Source: Solirubrobacteraceae bacterium
GTDB lineage: Bacteria; Actinomycetota; Thermoleophilia; Solirubrobacterales; Solirubrobacteraceae
Direction: 5' to 3'
Assembly: GCA_023230855.1 (NCBI GenBank)
Contig: JALNWQ010000006.1
Location: forward strand, 62,001 to 126,000
Length of the DNA: 64,000 nucleotides
The notes beneath the pieces are model-generated. The model saw nothing but the letters and a program-made list of their open reading frames with translations. It was not told the origin of the DNA and did no database searches. Position numbers and translations under genes: made by a program. Of the stretch, positions 1 to 8,353 are shown one piece after another. How positions within the stretch are numbered: the stretch's first letter is position 1; each line of letters starts with the position of its first letter.

Positions 1-715
1 CCAGGACGCCGCCGACGAGCGCGTGGTCGACGCCGAGCTCGCGCCGCTCCGCGAGCAGCCGCTCCTCGGGCGCGACGTCGCGGCCCATGATGGTCTGGGC
101 GTAGCCGGAGTGCGCCCGGCGCAGGACGAGGCGGCCGACGTCGTGCAGGAGCGCGGCGGTGACGAGCAGGTCGGTGTCGACCGCCTCGGTCACCGCGGCG
201 ATGCGGTGCACCGCGGACTGGACCGCGGCGGCGTGGCGTCGGTACGCGTCGGCCTCGCGGCCCCACACGCCCCCGCGATCGAAGAAGTCGACGGTGCGGA
301 TGCGGTCGGCGATCGTGCGCAACGACGCCATGCCGAGCGCGTCGACCGCCGCCGGGATGGTGGCGACGCGGCCGACGCGGCCCTCCATCCGGTTGGCGGT
401 CCGCAGGACGGTGAGGCCCAGGCCCAGGTCGGTCTCGATCGCCGCGACCACGGCGGCGACGTCGATCGGGTCGGCGTCGAGGGCGGCGACGAGGCGCACC
501 CGCGACTCGCCCATCGCCGGGAACCCGTCGAGCGCGTCGAACGCGGCGGTCAGCCGCCGTCCGTGCTGCTCGTTGGGCCGGATCGGCACGGTGCGCGACG
601 GCGCCCCCGCCGGGATCGACGGGCTCGGGGCGCCCGTCGGGACCGGATCGAGGGCCGACGCGACGTCGGCGGTGGAGGGGGCGACGGTGGGGCTCGACAT
701 GGGCTCCCTGGACAT
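1..715 (-). CDS. HDOD domain protein, C-terminus beyond the window edge
   Basis: The gene runs off the left edge, so only the first ~235 residues are visible. After a Pro/Ala/Ser-rich N-terminus (~60 residues) comes an HDOD-like domain: FPAMGESRVRLVAALD, then a helix pair ending TVLRTANRMEG and a segment AAVDALGMASLRTIADR. This is followed by the HD-like motif AALLHDVGRLVL. HDOD proteins are non-enzymatic or weakly enzymatic signalling modules related to HD phosphohydrolases, often linked to c-di-GMP or stress signalling. What lies beyond the edge (for example an EAL or GGDEF domain) is unknown. Two in-frame ATGs are possible: 715, or 700 with AGGGAG just upstream. I could not decide between them. 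Monocistronic as far as visible; gltX lies upstream on the same strand. Confidence 0.75.
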   Translation of the reverse strand, partial: MSREPMSSPTVAPSTADVASALDPVPTGAPSPSIPAGAPSRTVPIRPNEQHGRRLTAAFDALDGFPAMGESRVRLVAALDADPIDVAAVVAAIETDLGLGLTVLRTANRMEGRVGRVATIPAAVDALGMASLRTIADRIRTVDFFDRGGVWGREADAYRRHAAAVQSAVHRIAAVTEAVDTDLLVTAALLHDVGRLVLRRAHSGYAQTIMGRDVAPEERLLAERRELGVDHALVGGVL

Positions 716-794
716 ATCGGCAGCCGGGGGGTCGGCCTTGAGTCCAACTCGTACGACGTCGGTCCAGACGGCGTGTGCCGCCGTCGGCGGACGG

Positions 795-2195
795 TCAATC
801 CGCGAGCGCGGCGTCGATCCGCCGCAGCGTCTCGTCGCGTCCGAGCGCGGCCGCCGACTCGAACACCCCGGGAGAGATCGTCGTCCCCGACAGCGCCACG
901 CGCACCGGCTGGAAGACGTCCTTGGCCTTCGCGTCGAGCTCGCCGACGAGCGCGCGCAGGCGGGCGTCGACCGCCTCGACGGTGAACGGCTCGACCGCCG
1001 CGAGCGCGTCGCGGGCGGCCCGGAGGTTGGCCCGGTGCGCCTCGGACGTGAGGAACTTCGCCCGGGCCTTCTCGTCGTCGACCGGCCCGGCGAAGAGGAA
1101 CCCCGCCAACGGCCAGAAGTCGTCGACGGTGGCGATCTTCTCCTGGCTGATGGCGACCGCGGTGCGCAGCAGCTCGTCGCGGCCGTCGATCGCGTCGCCG
1201 TGGCCGGCGTCGCGCAGATGGTCGGCGATCGTCGCGGCCAGGCCGTCGACGCCCTGGGCGCGCAGGTAGCGGCCGTTGAGCCACTTGAGCTTCTGCTCGT
1301 CGAACCGGGCCGGGTTCTTCGACACCCGCCCGATGTCGAACCGCCGGACGAGCTCGTCGCGGGCGATCTCGGTCTCGTCGTCCTCGTCGCCCCACCCGAG
1401 CAACGCCAGGTAGTTCACCACGGCGTCGGGCAGGTACCCGGCCTCGCGCAGCTCCTGCACCGACGCGGCCCCGTGACGCTTGGACAGCTTCTTGCCGTCG
1501 GGGCCGTGGAGCAGCGGCAGGTGCGCGAACAGCGGCGGATCGGCGCCGAGCGCGGCGTACACGAGCAGCTGCTTGGGGGTGTTGGACAGGTGGTCCTCGC
1601 CGCGCACGACGTGCGTGATGCCGGCGTCGAGGTCGTCGACGGCCACCGCGAGGTTGTACAGCGGGCTGCCGTCGCCGCGGGCGATGACCGGGTCGTCCAT
1701 GTGGACGTTGCGGAACGTCGTGTCGCCGCGGACGAGGTCGCGGACGACCGTCTCGCCGTCGGGCACCACCAGGCGGATGGCGGGGCGCCGCCCGTCCGCG
1801 TCCGGCTCGCCGTCGGCGGCGCGCGTCGGATGATCGGCCCCGCGGAACCCGCGATCGGCCCCGTGCTCGGCCTTGTAGGCCTTGACGTCCTCGGCGGTCG
1901 CGCGGGAGTGGTAGGCGCGGCCGTCGGCGAGGAGCTGGGCGAGGACCTCGCGGTGGCGCGGCTCGTGCCGGGTCTGGAAGTCCGGCTCGCCGTCCCAGTC
2001 GAGGCCGAGCCAGCGCAGCGCATCGAGGATCTGCTCGACGTTCTCGGGGGTGGAGCGCTCGCGGTCGGTGTCCTCGATCCGCAGGAGGAACCGGCCGCCG
2101 TCGGTCCCCCGCGCGAGGAGCCAGTTGTAGAGCGCCGCCCGGGCGCCCCCGACGTGGAGGGCACCGGTGGGCGACGGGGCGAAGCGGACGCGCAT
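795..2195 (-). CDS. gltX: Glutamyl-tRNA synthetase (class I)
   Basis: Charges tRNA-Glu with glutamate in the cytosol. The product has 466 residues, normal for bacterial GluRS. The class I signature HVGG is at residues 14-17 inside SPTGALHVGGAR, and the KMSKS-type loop KKLSKRHG is near residue 235. The GEDHLSN stretch typical of GluRS precedes it. I chose ATG at 2195 because the protein then begins MRVRFAPSPTG as in the family, and a TAGCCT promoter box ends 7 nt before it. An upstream in-frame extension to 2300 is Arg/Pro-rich and unlikely. A small hairpin CCGCCG-T-CGGCGG (778-790) follows the stop and may help termination. Not in an obvious operon. Confidence 0.96.
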   Translation of the reverse strand: MRVRFAPSPTGALHVGGARAALYNWLLARGTDGGRFLLRIEDTDRERSTPENVEQILDALRWLGLDWDGEPDFQTRHEPRHREVLAQLLADGRAYHSRATAEDVKAYKAEHGADRGFRGADHPTRAADGEPDADGRRPAIRLVVPDGETVVRDLVRGDTTFRNVHMDDPVIARGDGSPLYNLAVAVDDLDAGITHVVRGEDHLSNTPKQLLVYAALGADPPLFAHLPLLHGPDGKKLSKRHGAASVQELREAGYLPDAVVNYLALLGWGDEDDETEIARDELVRRFDIGRVSKNPARFDEQKLKWLNGRYLRAQGVDGLAATIADHLRDAGHGDAIDGRDELLRTAVAISQEKIATVDDFWPLAGFLFAGPVDDEKARAKFLTSEAHRANLRAARDALAAVEPFTVEAVDARLRALVGELDAKAKDVFQPVRVALSGTTISPGVFESAAALGRDETLRRIDAALAD

Positions 2196-2202
2196 GCCGG
2201 CA

Positions 2203-2208
2203 AGGCTA
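2203..2208 (-). promoter_or_regulatory. -10 box TAGCCT of gltX
   Basis: TAGCCT on the minus strand, 7 nt before the gltX ATG. No Shine-Dalgarno sequence lies between, so the transcript probably starts at or next to the ATG. Confidence 0.55.
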
Positions 2209-2273
2209 GGCGACCGTCCGGGCCGCCGGCGTGCCGGGCGCGCGGAGCGGCGTGCCGGCCCGGGCGCGGCGCG

Positions 2274-2307
2274 GTCGTCGGTGGCCGTCGCGACGGCCAC
2301 CGACGAC
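2274..2307 (-). terminator. Perfect 17-bp-arm inverted repeat downstream of the secreted-protein gene
   Basis: GTCGTCGGTGGCCGTCG is followed directly by its exact reverse complement, 8 bp after the stop codon of the secreted protein gene. No T-run follows. This is a likely intrinsic terminator or mRNA-stabilising hairpin between this gene and gltX. Confidence 0.6.
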
Positions 2308-2315
2308 GGGGTGGG

Positions 2316-3614
2316 TCAGCGCTTGGTGCGCTTGACGTTGACCGACTTCACGTGCGCGGCCTTCGAGCTGCCGACCGTCGTCGCGCGGACGCGGGCCTTG
2401 CCACCGTTGCTCACGACCTTGCGGGCCGTCGCCTTGGGCACGCTGATCCGAACGGTCTTGGACTTGCCGGCGCGGACGTTGACCGTTCGGGTCTTGAGTA
2501 CCTTGCCGGCGAGCCGGGTCGACACCTTGACCTTGGCGGTCTCGGGGGCCTTCTTCGACAGCGACAGCTTGACCGTCACGCGGTTCTTCGCCTTGTTCAG
2601 CGAGACGCGCTTGACCGTGACGCGGTATGCGGCGGCCTTCGCGACGGGCGTGGCGGCGACCGGGGCCGCCGCCGGGGCGCCCGCCGCGGCAGGCGTCGCG
2701 CCGTTGGCGAGGGCGGCCTGGTAGGACAGGACCTCCTCGGTGTTGCGCAGGTCCCCGATGAGGGCGGCGACCGGCTCGCCGAGCTCGGACGGCAGGCTCG
2801 CGCTGAGCGACTCGAGCTGGTTGAGGAGCTGCGACACGAACGGCAGCGAGTCGATGCCGGCGTGCTTCAGCAGGTCGGTGACCGGGGCCAGGAGCTCGCG
2901 CAGCTGCGTCACGGCGGTGCCGACCGGCACGTCGGCCGGGATGAAGGCGGTGAGCCGCTGCAGCAGGCCGGCGACCGTGTGCGGGGCCGGGTCGGGGCCG
3001 CCCCCGACGATCGTCTCGAGCAGCTGGGCGAACGGGCCGGCGGCGACCTGGTCGAGCAGCTGGCCGAGCGGGCCGGCGGTGACGGTGTTGAGGACCCCGA
3101 GGAGCTGCGTGGGGTCGAGCGCCGGGAGGATCCCCGCGAGGTCGGGCGCGAAGTTCCCGAACGGCAGGGTCGAGAACAGCGCCTGCAGCTGGCTGAGGTC
3201 GAACGACCCGAGCATCCCGCTGCCGGGCAGCCCGGCCAGGATCTGGTCGAACTGCCCGCCGCCGAGCAGCGCCTGGATCGTGGTGATGAACTGCGACGGG
3301 TCGAGCAGCGGCAGGCCCGACAGGACGCTGTCGAGCTGCCCGCCGCCGAGCGCCCCGCCGATGGTGCCGTCGAGGATGTCGGAGATGATGTCGCCGAGGC
3401 CGCCGGGCAGGCTGTCGAGGATCGGCGAGAGCAACCCGCCGAGGTCGAGTCCGAGGAGGTACTGCTCGGCGGGCTGGGTGATCGCGACGGGCGGGGCGGC
3501 GGGCGCGGCGGTCGCGGCGGTCGCGACCATCGAGGCGGTGCCGCCGGCGGCGACGGCGGTCGCGGCGGTCACGGCCAGGGTGCGGTACGGCAGGTGCGGG
3601 CGGCGGCGGGTCAT
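2316..3614 (-). CDS. Exported protein with Leu/Gly/Pro-rich helical region and basic C-terminal beta domain
   Basis: I do not recognise a family. The 432-residue product starts MTRRRPHLPYRT followed by an Ala-rich hydrophobic stretch ending ATAATAAPAAP, a typical Sec signal peptide (~residues 1-37). The next ~260 residues are a low-charge region repeating patterns such as LLSPILDSLPGG, IQALLGGGQFDQIL and VTAGPLGQLLDQV. They probably form amphipathic helices joined by Gly/Pro turns. After an Ala/Pro linker, the last ~105 residues are rich in Lys/Arg/Val/Thr (YRVTVKRVSLNK, VRISVPKATA). This resembles an Ig-like or wall-binding beta domain. GGAGAA lies 6 nt before the ATG, so this gene has a translated leader, unlike many neighbours. 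A cell-envelope role is inferred. Confidence 0.75.
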   Translation of the reverse strand: MTRRRPHLPYRTLAVTAATAVAAGGTASMVATAATAAPAAPPVAITQPAEQYLLGLDLGGLLSPILDSLPGGLGDIISDILDGTIGGALGGGQLDSVLSGLPLLDPSQFITTIQALLGGGQFDQILAGLPGSGMLGSFDLSQLQALFSTLPFGNFAPDLAGILPALDPTQLLGVLNTVTAGPLGQLLDQVAAGPFAQLLETIVGGGPDPAPHTVAGLLQRLTAFIPADVPVGTAVTQLRELLAPVTDLLKHAGIDSLPFVSQLLNQLESLSASLPSELGEPVAALIGDLRNTEEVLSYQAALANGATPAAAGAPAAAPVAATPVAKAAAYRVTVKRVSLNKAKNRVTVKLSLSKKAPETAKVKVSTRLAGKVLKTRTVNVRAGKSKTVRISVPKATARKVVSNGGKARVRATTVGSSKAAHVKSVNVKRTKR

Positions 3615-3721
3615 GCGCGGTTCTCCTCGGTCCCGGGCGCGCCGCGTGGCGTGCCCGGGTCGTGCGATCGGTGGACTCCCCGTGAGACTCGCCCGCGCCC
3701 GCCGTCGACCCGACCCCTGGT

Positions 3722-3791
3722 GGACGGACGTCCGATTCGAAGCCGCGGCGACGTCGACGCGCCGCGGCCCGGATCGACCGGACGTCCGTCC
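3722..3791 (-). terminator. Nested long hairpin directly after dnaE
   Basis: The outer arms are perfect 13-mers: GGACGGACGTCCG at 3722-3734 and its reverse complement at 3779-3791. An inner stem GCCGCGGCG / CGCCGCGGC (3742-3750 and 3760-3768) sits inside. The structure ends one base before the dnaE stop codon and fits a transcription terminator for dnaE. It also lies in the upstream region of the secreted-protein gene. Confidence 0.55.
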
Positions 3792-3792
3792 G

Positions 3793-6700
3793 TCAGGCCG
3801 CGAGGGCGGCGTCGCCCTCGCCGGCCGGACCGGCCGCGTCGCCGCCCGACGTCCCGGCGTCGGGGCCCGCCGTCGCCACGGCGATGCTCTCGCGGCCGAA
3901 GAGCCGGGCCAGCTCCACCTCGAGCGACGGTCCGGGCGCGACGCGGAACCCGGTGCCCAGTCGCAGGGTGCGCGGGCCGTTCGACGTCTGGATCGTCATG
4001 ACCATCACCGCCTCGCCCTCGTGGTCGCCCAGCAGCTGCCGCAGACGCTCGAGCGCGGTGCCGGTGACCGCCTGCCCGTCGATCCTCAGGTGCATCTCGG
4101 TGGGGGCGGCGGCCGCCGCCCGCTCGGCGCGGCGCTCGTCCGCCGCACCGCGGGCGGCCTCGAGGTCCTTGCTCGACGGGCGGAACGGCTTGGCGCTCTG
4201 GGCGAGGATCGTCGGTCGGTCGGCGTCCTGCAGGTCGACCCTCCCGCGCAGCAGCACGACCTCGTCCGGCTGCAGGATCGGCTCGAGCGCCGGCGCCGCC
4301 TTGGGGAAGACCACGACGTCGACGACGCCCTCGGTGTCCTCGATCTTGCCCCGGAGCATCATGTCGCCCTTGCGGGTCGTGATCCGCCGCATCTCGACGA
4401 CCATCCCGCCGACCTCGACCCACGAGTCGTGCGCCCGGGCCCTGAGGTCGGCCAGGCCGCAGTCGGTGGCCTTGGCGAGCGCGTCCCGGACGTCCTTCAG
4501 CGGATGGGCGGAGAGGAACAGGCCGATGGTCTCCTTCTCCATCGCGAGCAGCTCGCGCTGGTCGAACTCACCGCCCGGGATCGGCGGGTGGGCGGTGGCG
4601 GGCGTCGCCGCGGCATCCGCCGCGCCGTCGTCCATGCCCATGTCGAAGATCGACCCCTGTCCGGCGGCGGCGTCCTGCTGGATCTTCTTGCCGACCTGCT
4701 GGGCGTCCTCGACGACCGCCAGCATCCCCTGCCGGGTCGCGCCGGTCGACGCGAACGCGCCGCAGCGGATGAGCGAGTCGAGCGCCTTGCCGTTCACCGC
4801 GCGGTGGTCGACCCGCTCGCAGAAGTCCCACAGCGTCGTGAACGGCTGGTCCTCGCGCGCCGTCTTGATCGCCTCGACCGCGCCGTGCCCGACGCCCTTC
4901 ACCGCGTCCAGCCCGAACCGGATCGCGCCGTCGTGGACGGTGAACTCGTGATCGGACTCGTTGACGTCCGGCGGCAGCACGTCGATGCCCATGTCCTCGC
5001 ACGCGTTGAGGAAGAACGGCACCTTGTCCTTCGTCGACATCACCGACGAGAGCAGCGCGGCCATGTACTCCGCCGGATAGTTCGCCTTCAACCACGCCGT
5101 CCGGTACGACACCAGCCCGTAGCAGGCCGCGTGCGACTTGTTGAACGAGTAGTTCGCCGCGTTGAGGTTCGTCTGCCACAACCAGTCGACGACCTGCGAG
5201 TCCGTCCCCGACGCCAGGCAACCCTCCCGGAACGCCGGCTCGAGCTTGGCCATCTGGTCGAGCTTCTTCTTGCCGATCGCCTTGCGCAGGTCGTCCGCCT
5301 GCCCGGGCGTGAACCCCGCCAGATCGCGCGAGATCCGCATCGACTGCTCCTGATACAGGATCACCCCCTTCGTCGGACCGATGATCGGCTCCAACCGCGG
5401 ATCCGGAATCCGGATCATCGACGGATCATGCTTGCCCTGCGCATACGTCGGGATCTGATCCATCGCGCCCGGCCGATACAACGCCACCAGCGCGATCAGA
5501 TCGTCGAACTCCGTCGGCACCACCTGCCTGAGCGCCTTGCGCATCCCCTCCGACTCGAACTGGAACACCCCGATCGAATCGCCCCGCGCCAACATCTCGT
5601 ACGTCTTGCGATCGTCCAACGGCACCTGCGCGATGTCGATCCGCTCCCCCGACGACCGCTCGATGATCGCCAACGCATCATCGATCACATCGAGGTTGCG
5701 CAACCCCAGGAAGTCCATCTTCAACAGGCCCAGCTCCTCCACCGGACCCATCGGGAACTGCGTCACCTGGTTGTAGATCTTCTTGCCGTGCTCGTCGACC
5801 TTGCGACTGTCGGACCACAGCAACGGCACGACCTCGGTCAGATCACGATCCGAGATCACCACCGCCGCCGCATGGATCCCGAACGCCCGCACGTTCCCCT
5901 CCAACCCCCGCGCGGTGTCCAGCACCTCCTTCGCCACCGGATCGGTGTCGTACGCCTGCCGCAACTCCGTGCCCTCCTCCAGGCACTTCTCCAACGGCGG
6001 CGTCTTCCCCATGATCGCCTCCGGGATGAGCTTCGCCAACCGATCGCCCGTCGCGTAGTCGTACCCGTGGATCCGCGCCGAGTCCTTCGTCGCGTTCCGC
6101 GGCAGCATCCGACCGAACGTCACGATCTGCGCGACCCGCTCACGCCCGTACTTGTCGGTCACGTACTCCATCACCCGCTCCCGACCCTTGACCGAGAAGT
6201 CGATGTCGATATCCGGCATCGACACGCGATCCGGATTGAGGAACCGCTCGAACAACAGGTCGTACCTCAACGGATCCAGATCAGTGATCCCCAGGCAGTA
6301 GGCGATGATCGACCCCGCCGCCGACCCACGCCCCGGACCCACCGGTATGTCACGGTCCTTCGCCCACTTGATGAAGTCCCACACGATCAGGAAGTACGCG
6401 TCGTACCCCATCCGATTGATGACCCCGAGCTCCATCTCCGCCCGCTCCCGCGCCTCCGCCGGCACCGGATCCCCATACCGCTCCCGCAACCCCTCCCGCA
6501 CCCGCTCCGCCAGATACGCCCGCTCATCCTCCCCCTCCGGCAGGAACCGCGGGAGCAGCGTCTGCCCGAGCGGGATCTCGACGTTGCACCGCTCGGCGAT
6601 CTCGAGCGACATCGGCACCGCCTCCGGCCACTCCGCGAAGTCGGCCGCCATCTCCTCGTTGCTCTTGAGGTAGTAGACGTTGTCGGTGAACGCGTCGGCC

Positions 6701-7404
6701 ATCTTCGGGTTGGCCAGCGTCGACTGGGTCGACACGCAGAGGATCGCCCGGTGCGTCGAGTAGTCGTCGCGGTGGAGGTAGTGGACGTCCGCGGTGCCGA
6801 CGAGCGGGCGTCCGGTCTCGCGGGCGATCCGCACGATCTGCTCGTTGCACTTGTCCTGCAGCGGCACGAGGTTCTTCTGGACCTCGAAGTAGACGTTGTC
6901 CTTGCCGACCGCGTTGAACAGGTCGTCGGCGTGCGCGCGGGCGCCGTCGAGGTCGTCGTCGGCGATCCGCCGACAGAACCGCGACGCCAGGCAGCCCGAC
7001 AGGACGATGAGCCCCTCGCCGTGCTCGGCGAGCTGCCGGTAGTCCGCGGCGGGCTTGCCGCGGTGGAACCCGGCGGTGTAGCCGAGCGAGCTGAGGCGCA
7101 TGAGGTTGCGGTAGCCCTGCTCGTTCCGCGCGAGCACCGTCAGGTGGTTCATCTCGCGCTTGCCGTCGCGGAACGCGTGATCCTCGGTGAGGTACAGCTC
7201 GCAGCCGATGATCGGCTTGATGCCCTGGTCCTTGGCGGCCTTGTACAGCTCGATCGTGCCGTTCATCACCCCGTGGTCGGTGAGGGCGACCGCGGGCTGG
7301 TCGAGCTCGGCGGCGCGCTTGACGAGCTTCTTGATGTTCGGCTGGCCGTCCAACAGCGAGTACTCGGAGTGGACGTGCAGGTGGACGCAGGGACCGGTGC
7401 TCAC
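3793..7404 (-). CDS. dnaE: DNA polymerase III alpha subunit (replicative polymerase)
   Basis: Catalytic subunit of the replicase; 1203 residues, typical of actinobacterial DnaE1. It begins with the PHP domain (HLHVHSEYSLLDG at residues ~8-20, ALTDHGVMNG), continues into the palm with the catalytic acidic motif PDIDIDF (near residue 397), then the beta-clamp/helix-hairpin-helix part. An OB-fold region follows near residues 1000-1060 (GGMVVEMRRITTRKGD). The start is GTG at 7404: the product then begins MSTGPCVHLHVHSEY, and a TAGCCT box ends 7 nt upstream. Codon choice is uneven: about 5040-6540 uses mostly G-ending codons with many GAT, TAT and TTG, while both flanks prefer C-ending codons (see findings). 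Confidence 0.97.
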   Translation of the reverse strand: MSTGPCVHLHVHSEYSLLDGQPNIKKLVKRAAELDQPAVALTDHGVMNGTIELYKAAKDQGIKPIIGCELYLTEDHAFRDGKREMNHLTVLARNEQGYRNLMRLSSLGYTAGFHRGKPAADYRQLAEHGEGLIVLSGCLASRFCRRIADDDLDGARAHADDLFNAVGKDNVYFEVQKNLVPLQDKCNEQIVRIARETGRPLVGTADVHYLHRDDYSTHRAILCVSTQSTLANPKMADAFTDNVYYLKSNEEMAADFAEWPEAVPMSLEIAERCNVEIPLGQTLLPRFLPEGEDERAYLAERVREGLRERYGDPVPAEARERAEMELGVINRMGYDAYFLIVWDFIKWAKDRDIPVGPGRGSAAGSIIAYCLGITDLDPLRYDLLFERFLNPDRVSMPDIDIDFSVKGRERVMEYVTDKYGRERVAQIVTFGRMLPRNATKDSARIHGYDYATGDRLAKLIPEAIMGKTPPLEKCLEEGTELRQAYDTDPVAKEVLDTARGLEGNVRAFGIHAAAVVISDRDLTEVVPLLWSDSRKVDEHGKKIYNQVTQFPMGPVEELGLLKMDFLGLRNLDVIDDALAIIERSSGERIDIAQVPLDDRKTYEMLARGDSIGVFQFESEGMRKALRQVVPTEFDDLIALVALYRPGAMDQIPTYAQGKHDPSMIRIPDPRLEPIIGPTKGVILYQEQSMRISRDLAGFTPGQADDLRKAIGKKKLDQMAKLEPAFREGCLASGTDSQVVDWLWQTNLNAANYSFNKSHAACYGLVSYRTAWLKANYPAEYMAALLSSVMSTKDKVPFFLNACEDMGIDVLPPDVNESDHEFTVHDGAIRFGLDAVKGVGHGAVEAIKTAREDQPFTTLWDFCERVDHRAVNGKALDSLIRCGAFASTGATRQGMLAVVEDAQQVGKKIQQDAAAGQGSIFDMGMDDGAADAAATPATAHPPIPGGEFDQRELLAMEKETIGLFLSAHPLKDVRDALAKATDCGLADLRARAHDSWVEVGGMVVEMRRITTRKGDMMLRGKIEDTEGVVDVVVFPKAAPALEPILQPDEVVLLRGRVDLQDADRPTILAQSAKPFRPSSKDLEAARGAADERRAERAAAAAPTEMHLRIDGQAVTGTALERLRQLLGDHEGEAVMVMTIQTSNGPRTLRLGTGFRVAPGPSLEVELARLFGRESIAVATAGPDAGTSGGDAAGPAGEGDAALAA

Positions 7405-7411
7405 CCCTCTC

Positions 7412-7417
7412 AGGCTA
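7412..7417 (-). promoter_or_regulatory. -10 box TAGCCT of dnaE
   Basis: Minus-strand TAGCCT, 7 nt from the dnaE GTG codon, same geometry as at gltX. Confidence 0.55.
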
Positions 7418-7525
7418 GGCGTCGGGGCGGACGTCGTGGGGCCTCGCGGCGGGGTCTGCGGCGGGCGTCGGCGACGTGGTCCGGAAGGTGCAGGAAGAAC
7501 CGGCCACGACCCACGTCGGCGTCGG

Positions 7526-7843
7526 TCAGTCCTCCGGCGGCGGCGTGCTCTCGCGGAGCCGCGCGGCGGCCTCCTCGAGCCGTCGCAGGACCTCGTGCGG
7601 GTCGCGGGCGTCGACGTCGGGTCGAGCGCTGCCCGTGGCCGGGTCGGCGACCGGCTCCGGCTCCGGCTCCGGCGCCGGCGGATCGCTCAGCGCACCGGCG
7701 TGATCGGGAGCGGCCTCGGCCGCGCGCTCCCGGCGACGCGCCGCCTCGATGCGCCGGAGGTGGAGCTCGGCGCGGCGCGCCATCGGCCCGACGTCCGGGC
7801 CCAGGTCGGACAGGTCGACGTCGTCGGTCCCGGGACCGCTCAC
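7526..7843 (-). CDS. Small hypothetical protein with Pro/Glu repeat and C-terminal helix
   Basis: 105 residues, no family recognised and no signal peptide. A basic helix (MARRAELHLRRIEAARRRERAAE) is followed by a PEPEPEP linker and a second charged helix (PHEVLRRLEEAAARLRE), so a coiled-coil-forming cytosolic partner protein is plausible. Its ATG overlaps the stop of the upstream membrane-protein gene by 4 bp (ATGA), which implies translational coupling and joint function. It is the last gene of this two-gene unit; dnaE starts ~120 bp further on from its own promoter box. Confidence 0.6.
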   Translation of the reverse strand: MSGPGTDDVDLSDLGPDVGPMARRAELHLRRIEAARRRERAAEAAPDHAGALSDPPAPEPEPEPVADPATGSARPDVDARDPHEVLRRLEEAAARLRESTPPPED

Positions 7844-8277
7844 CGCGCCGCCGCGTCGTCGTCGGTCGCGTCGTCGCCGTCGGTCGCGGACGCATCGTCG
7901 GTCGCGGCCTCGTCGTCGGCGTCGCCCCCGTCGTCCGCGCGGTCGGCGTCGCCACCCGCGTCCGGAAGGGTCCCGGCGTCGTCGTCCGCCGCCGTCACGC
8001 GGCCGGCGTCGGTCGCCCCGGCGGTGGCCGCGACGCCGGTGACGTCGGCCGTCGACGGGACCGGGAACGAGAACGGCTCGTCCTCGGCGGCCCGGCCGCG
8101 ACGGAGGGTCGCCACGGCCGCCACCGCCGCCGCGACGAGCAGGGCGATGCGGACCAGTCGCCGGCGCCCCGTGCCGTCACGGCCGGGGAGCACCCGCCGG
8201 CGCACGTAGAGGCGCGCCGCGCGCCACGTCGCCCAGCCGAGGACGGTGTAGAAGGTCCGCTGCGGTCCACCACTCAT
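7840..8277 (-). CDS. Small single-pass membrane protein with acidic tail
   Basis: 145 residues, no family recognised. An N-terminal aromatic/basic segment (TFYTVLGWATWRAARLYVRRR) is followed by one predicted membrane helix (LVRIALLVAAAVAAVATL, ~residues 43-60). A highly acidic Asp/Ala-rich tail of ~80 residues then makes up the rest. I place the start at ATG 8277 because a TACGGT box lies 7 nt upstream; a GTG nine bases earlier would overlap that box. Co-transcribed with the coiled-coil-like gene downstream. The strongly acidic low-complexity tail is unusual but common in high-G+C actinobacteria. Confidence 0.6.
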   Translation of the reverse strand: MSGGPQRTFYTVLGWATWRAARLYVRRRVLPGRDGTGRRRLVRIALLVAAAVAAVATLRRGRAAEDEPFSFPVPSTADVTGVAATAGATDAGRVTAADDDAGTLPDAGGDADRADDGGDADDEAATDDASATDGDDATDDDAAAR

Positions 8278-8284
8278 GGTCGCC

Positions 8285-8290
8285 ACCGTA
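8285..8290 (-). promoter_or_regulatory. -10 box TACGGT of the small membrane-protein unit
   Basis: Minus-strand TACGGT, 7 nt before the ATG at 8277. Confidence 0.5.
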
Positions 8291-8353
8291 GACGACGACG
8301 CCCACGCCGGCGAGGCGTGGGACGTCGCGGTCGCCGGGACGGCCGGCCGCGCG

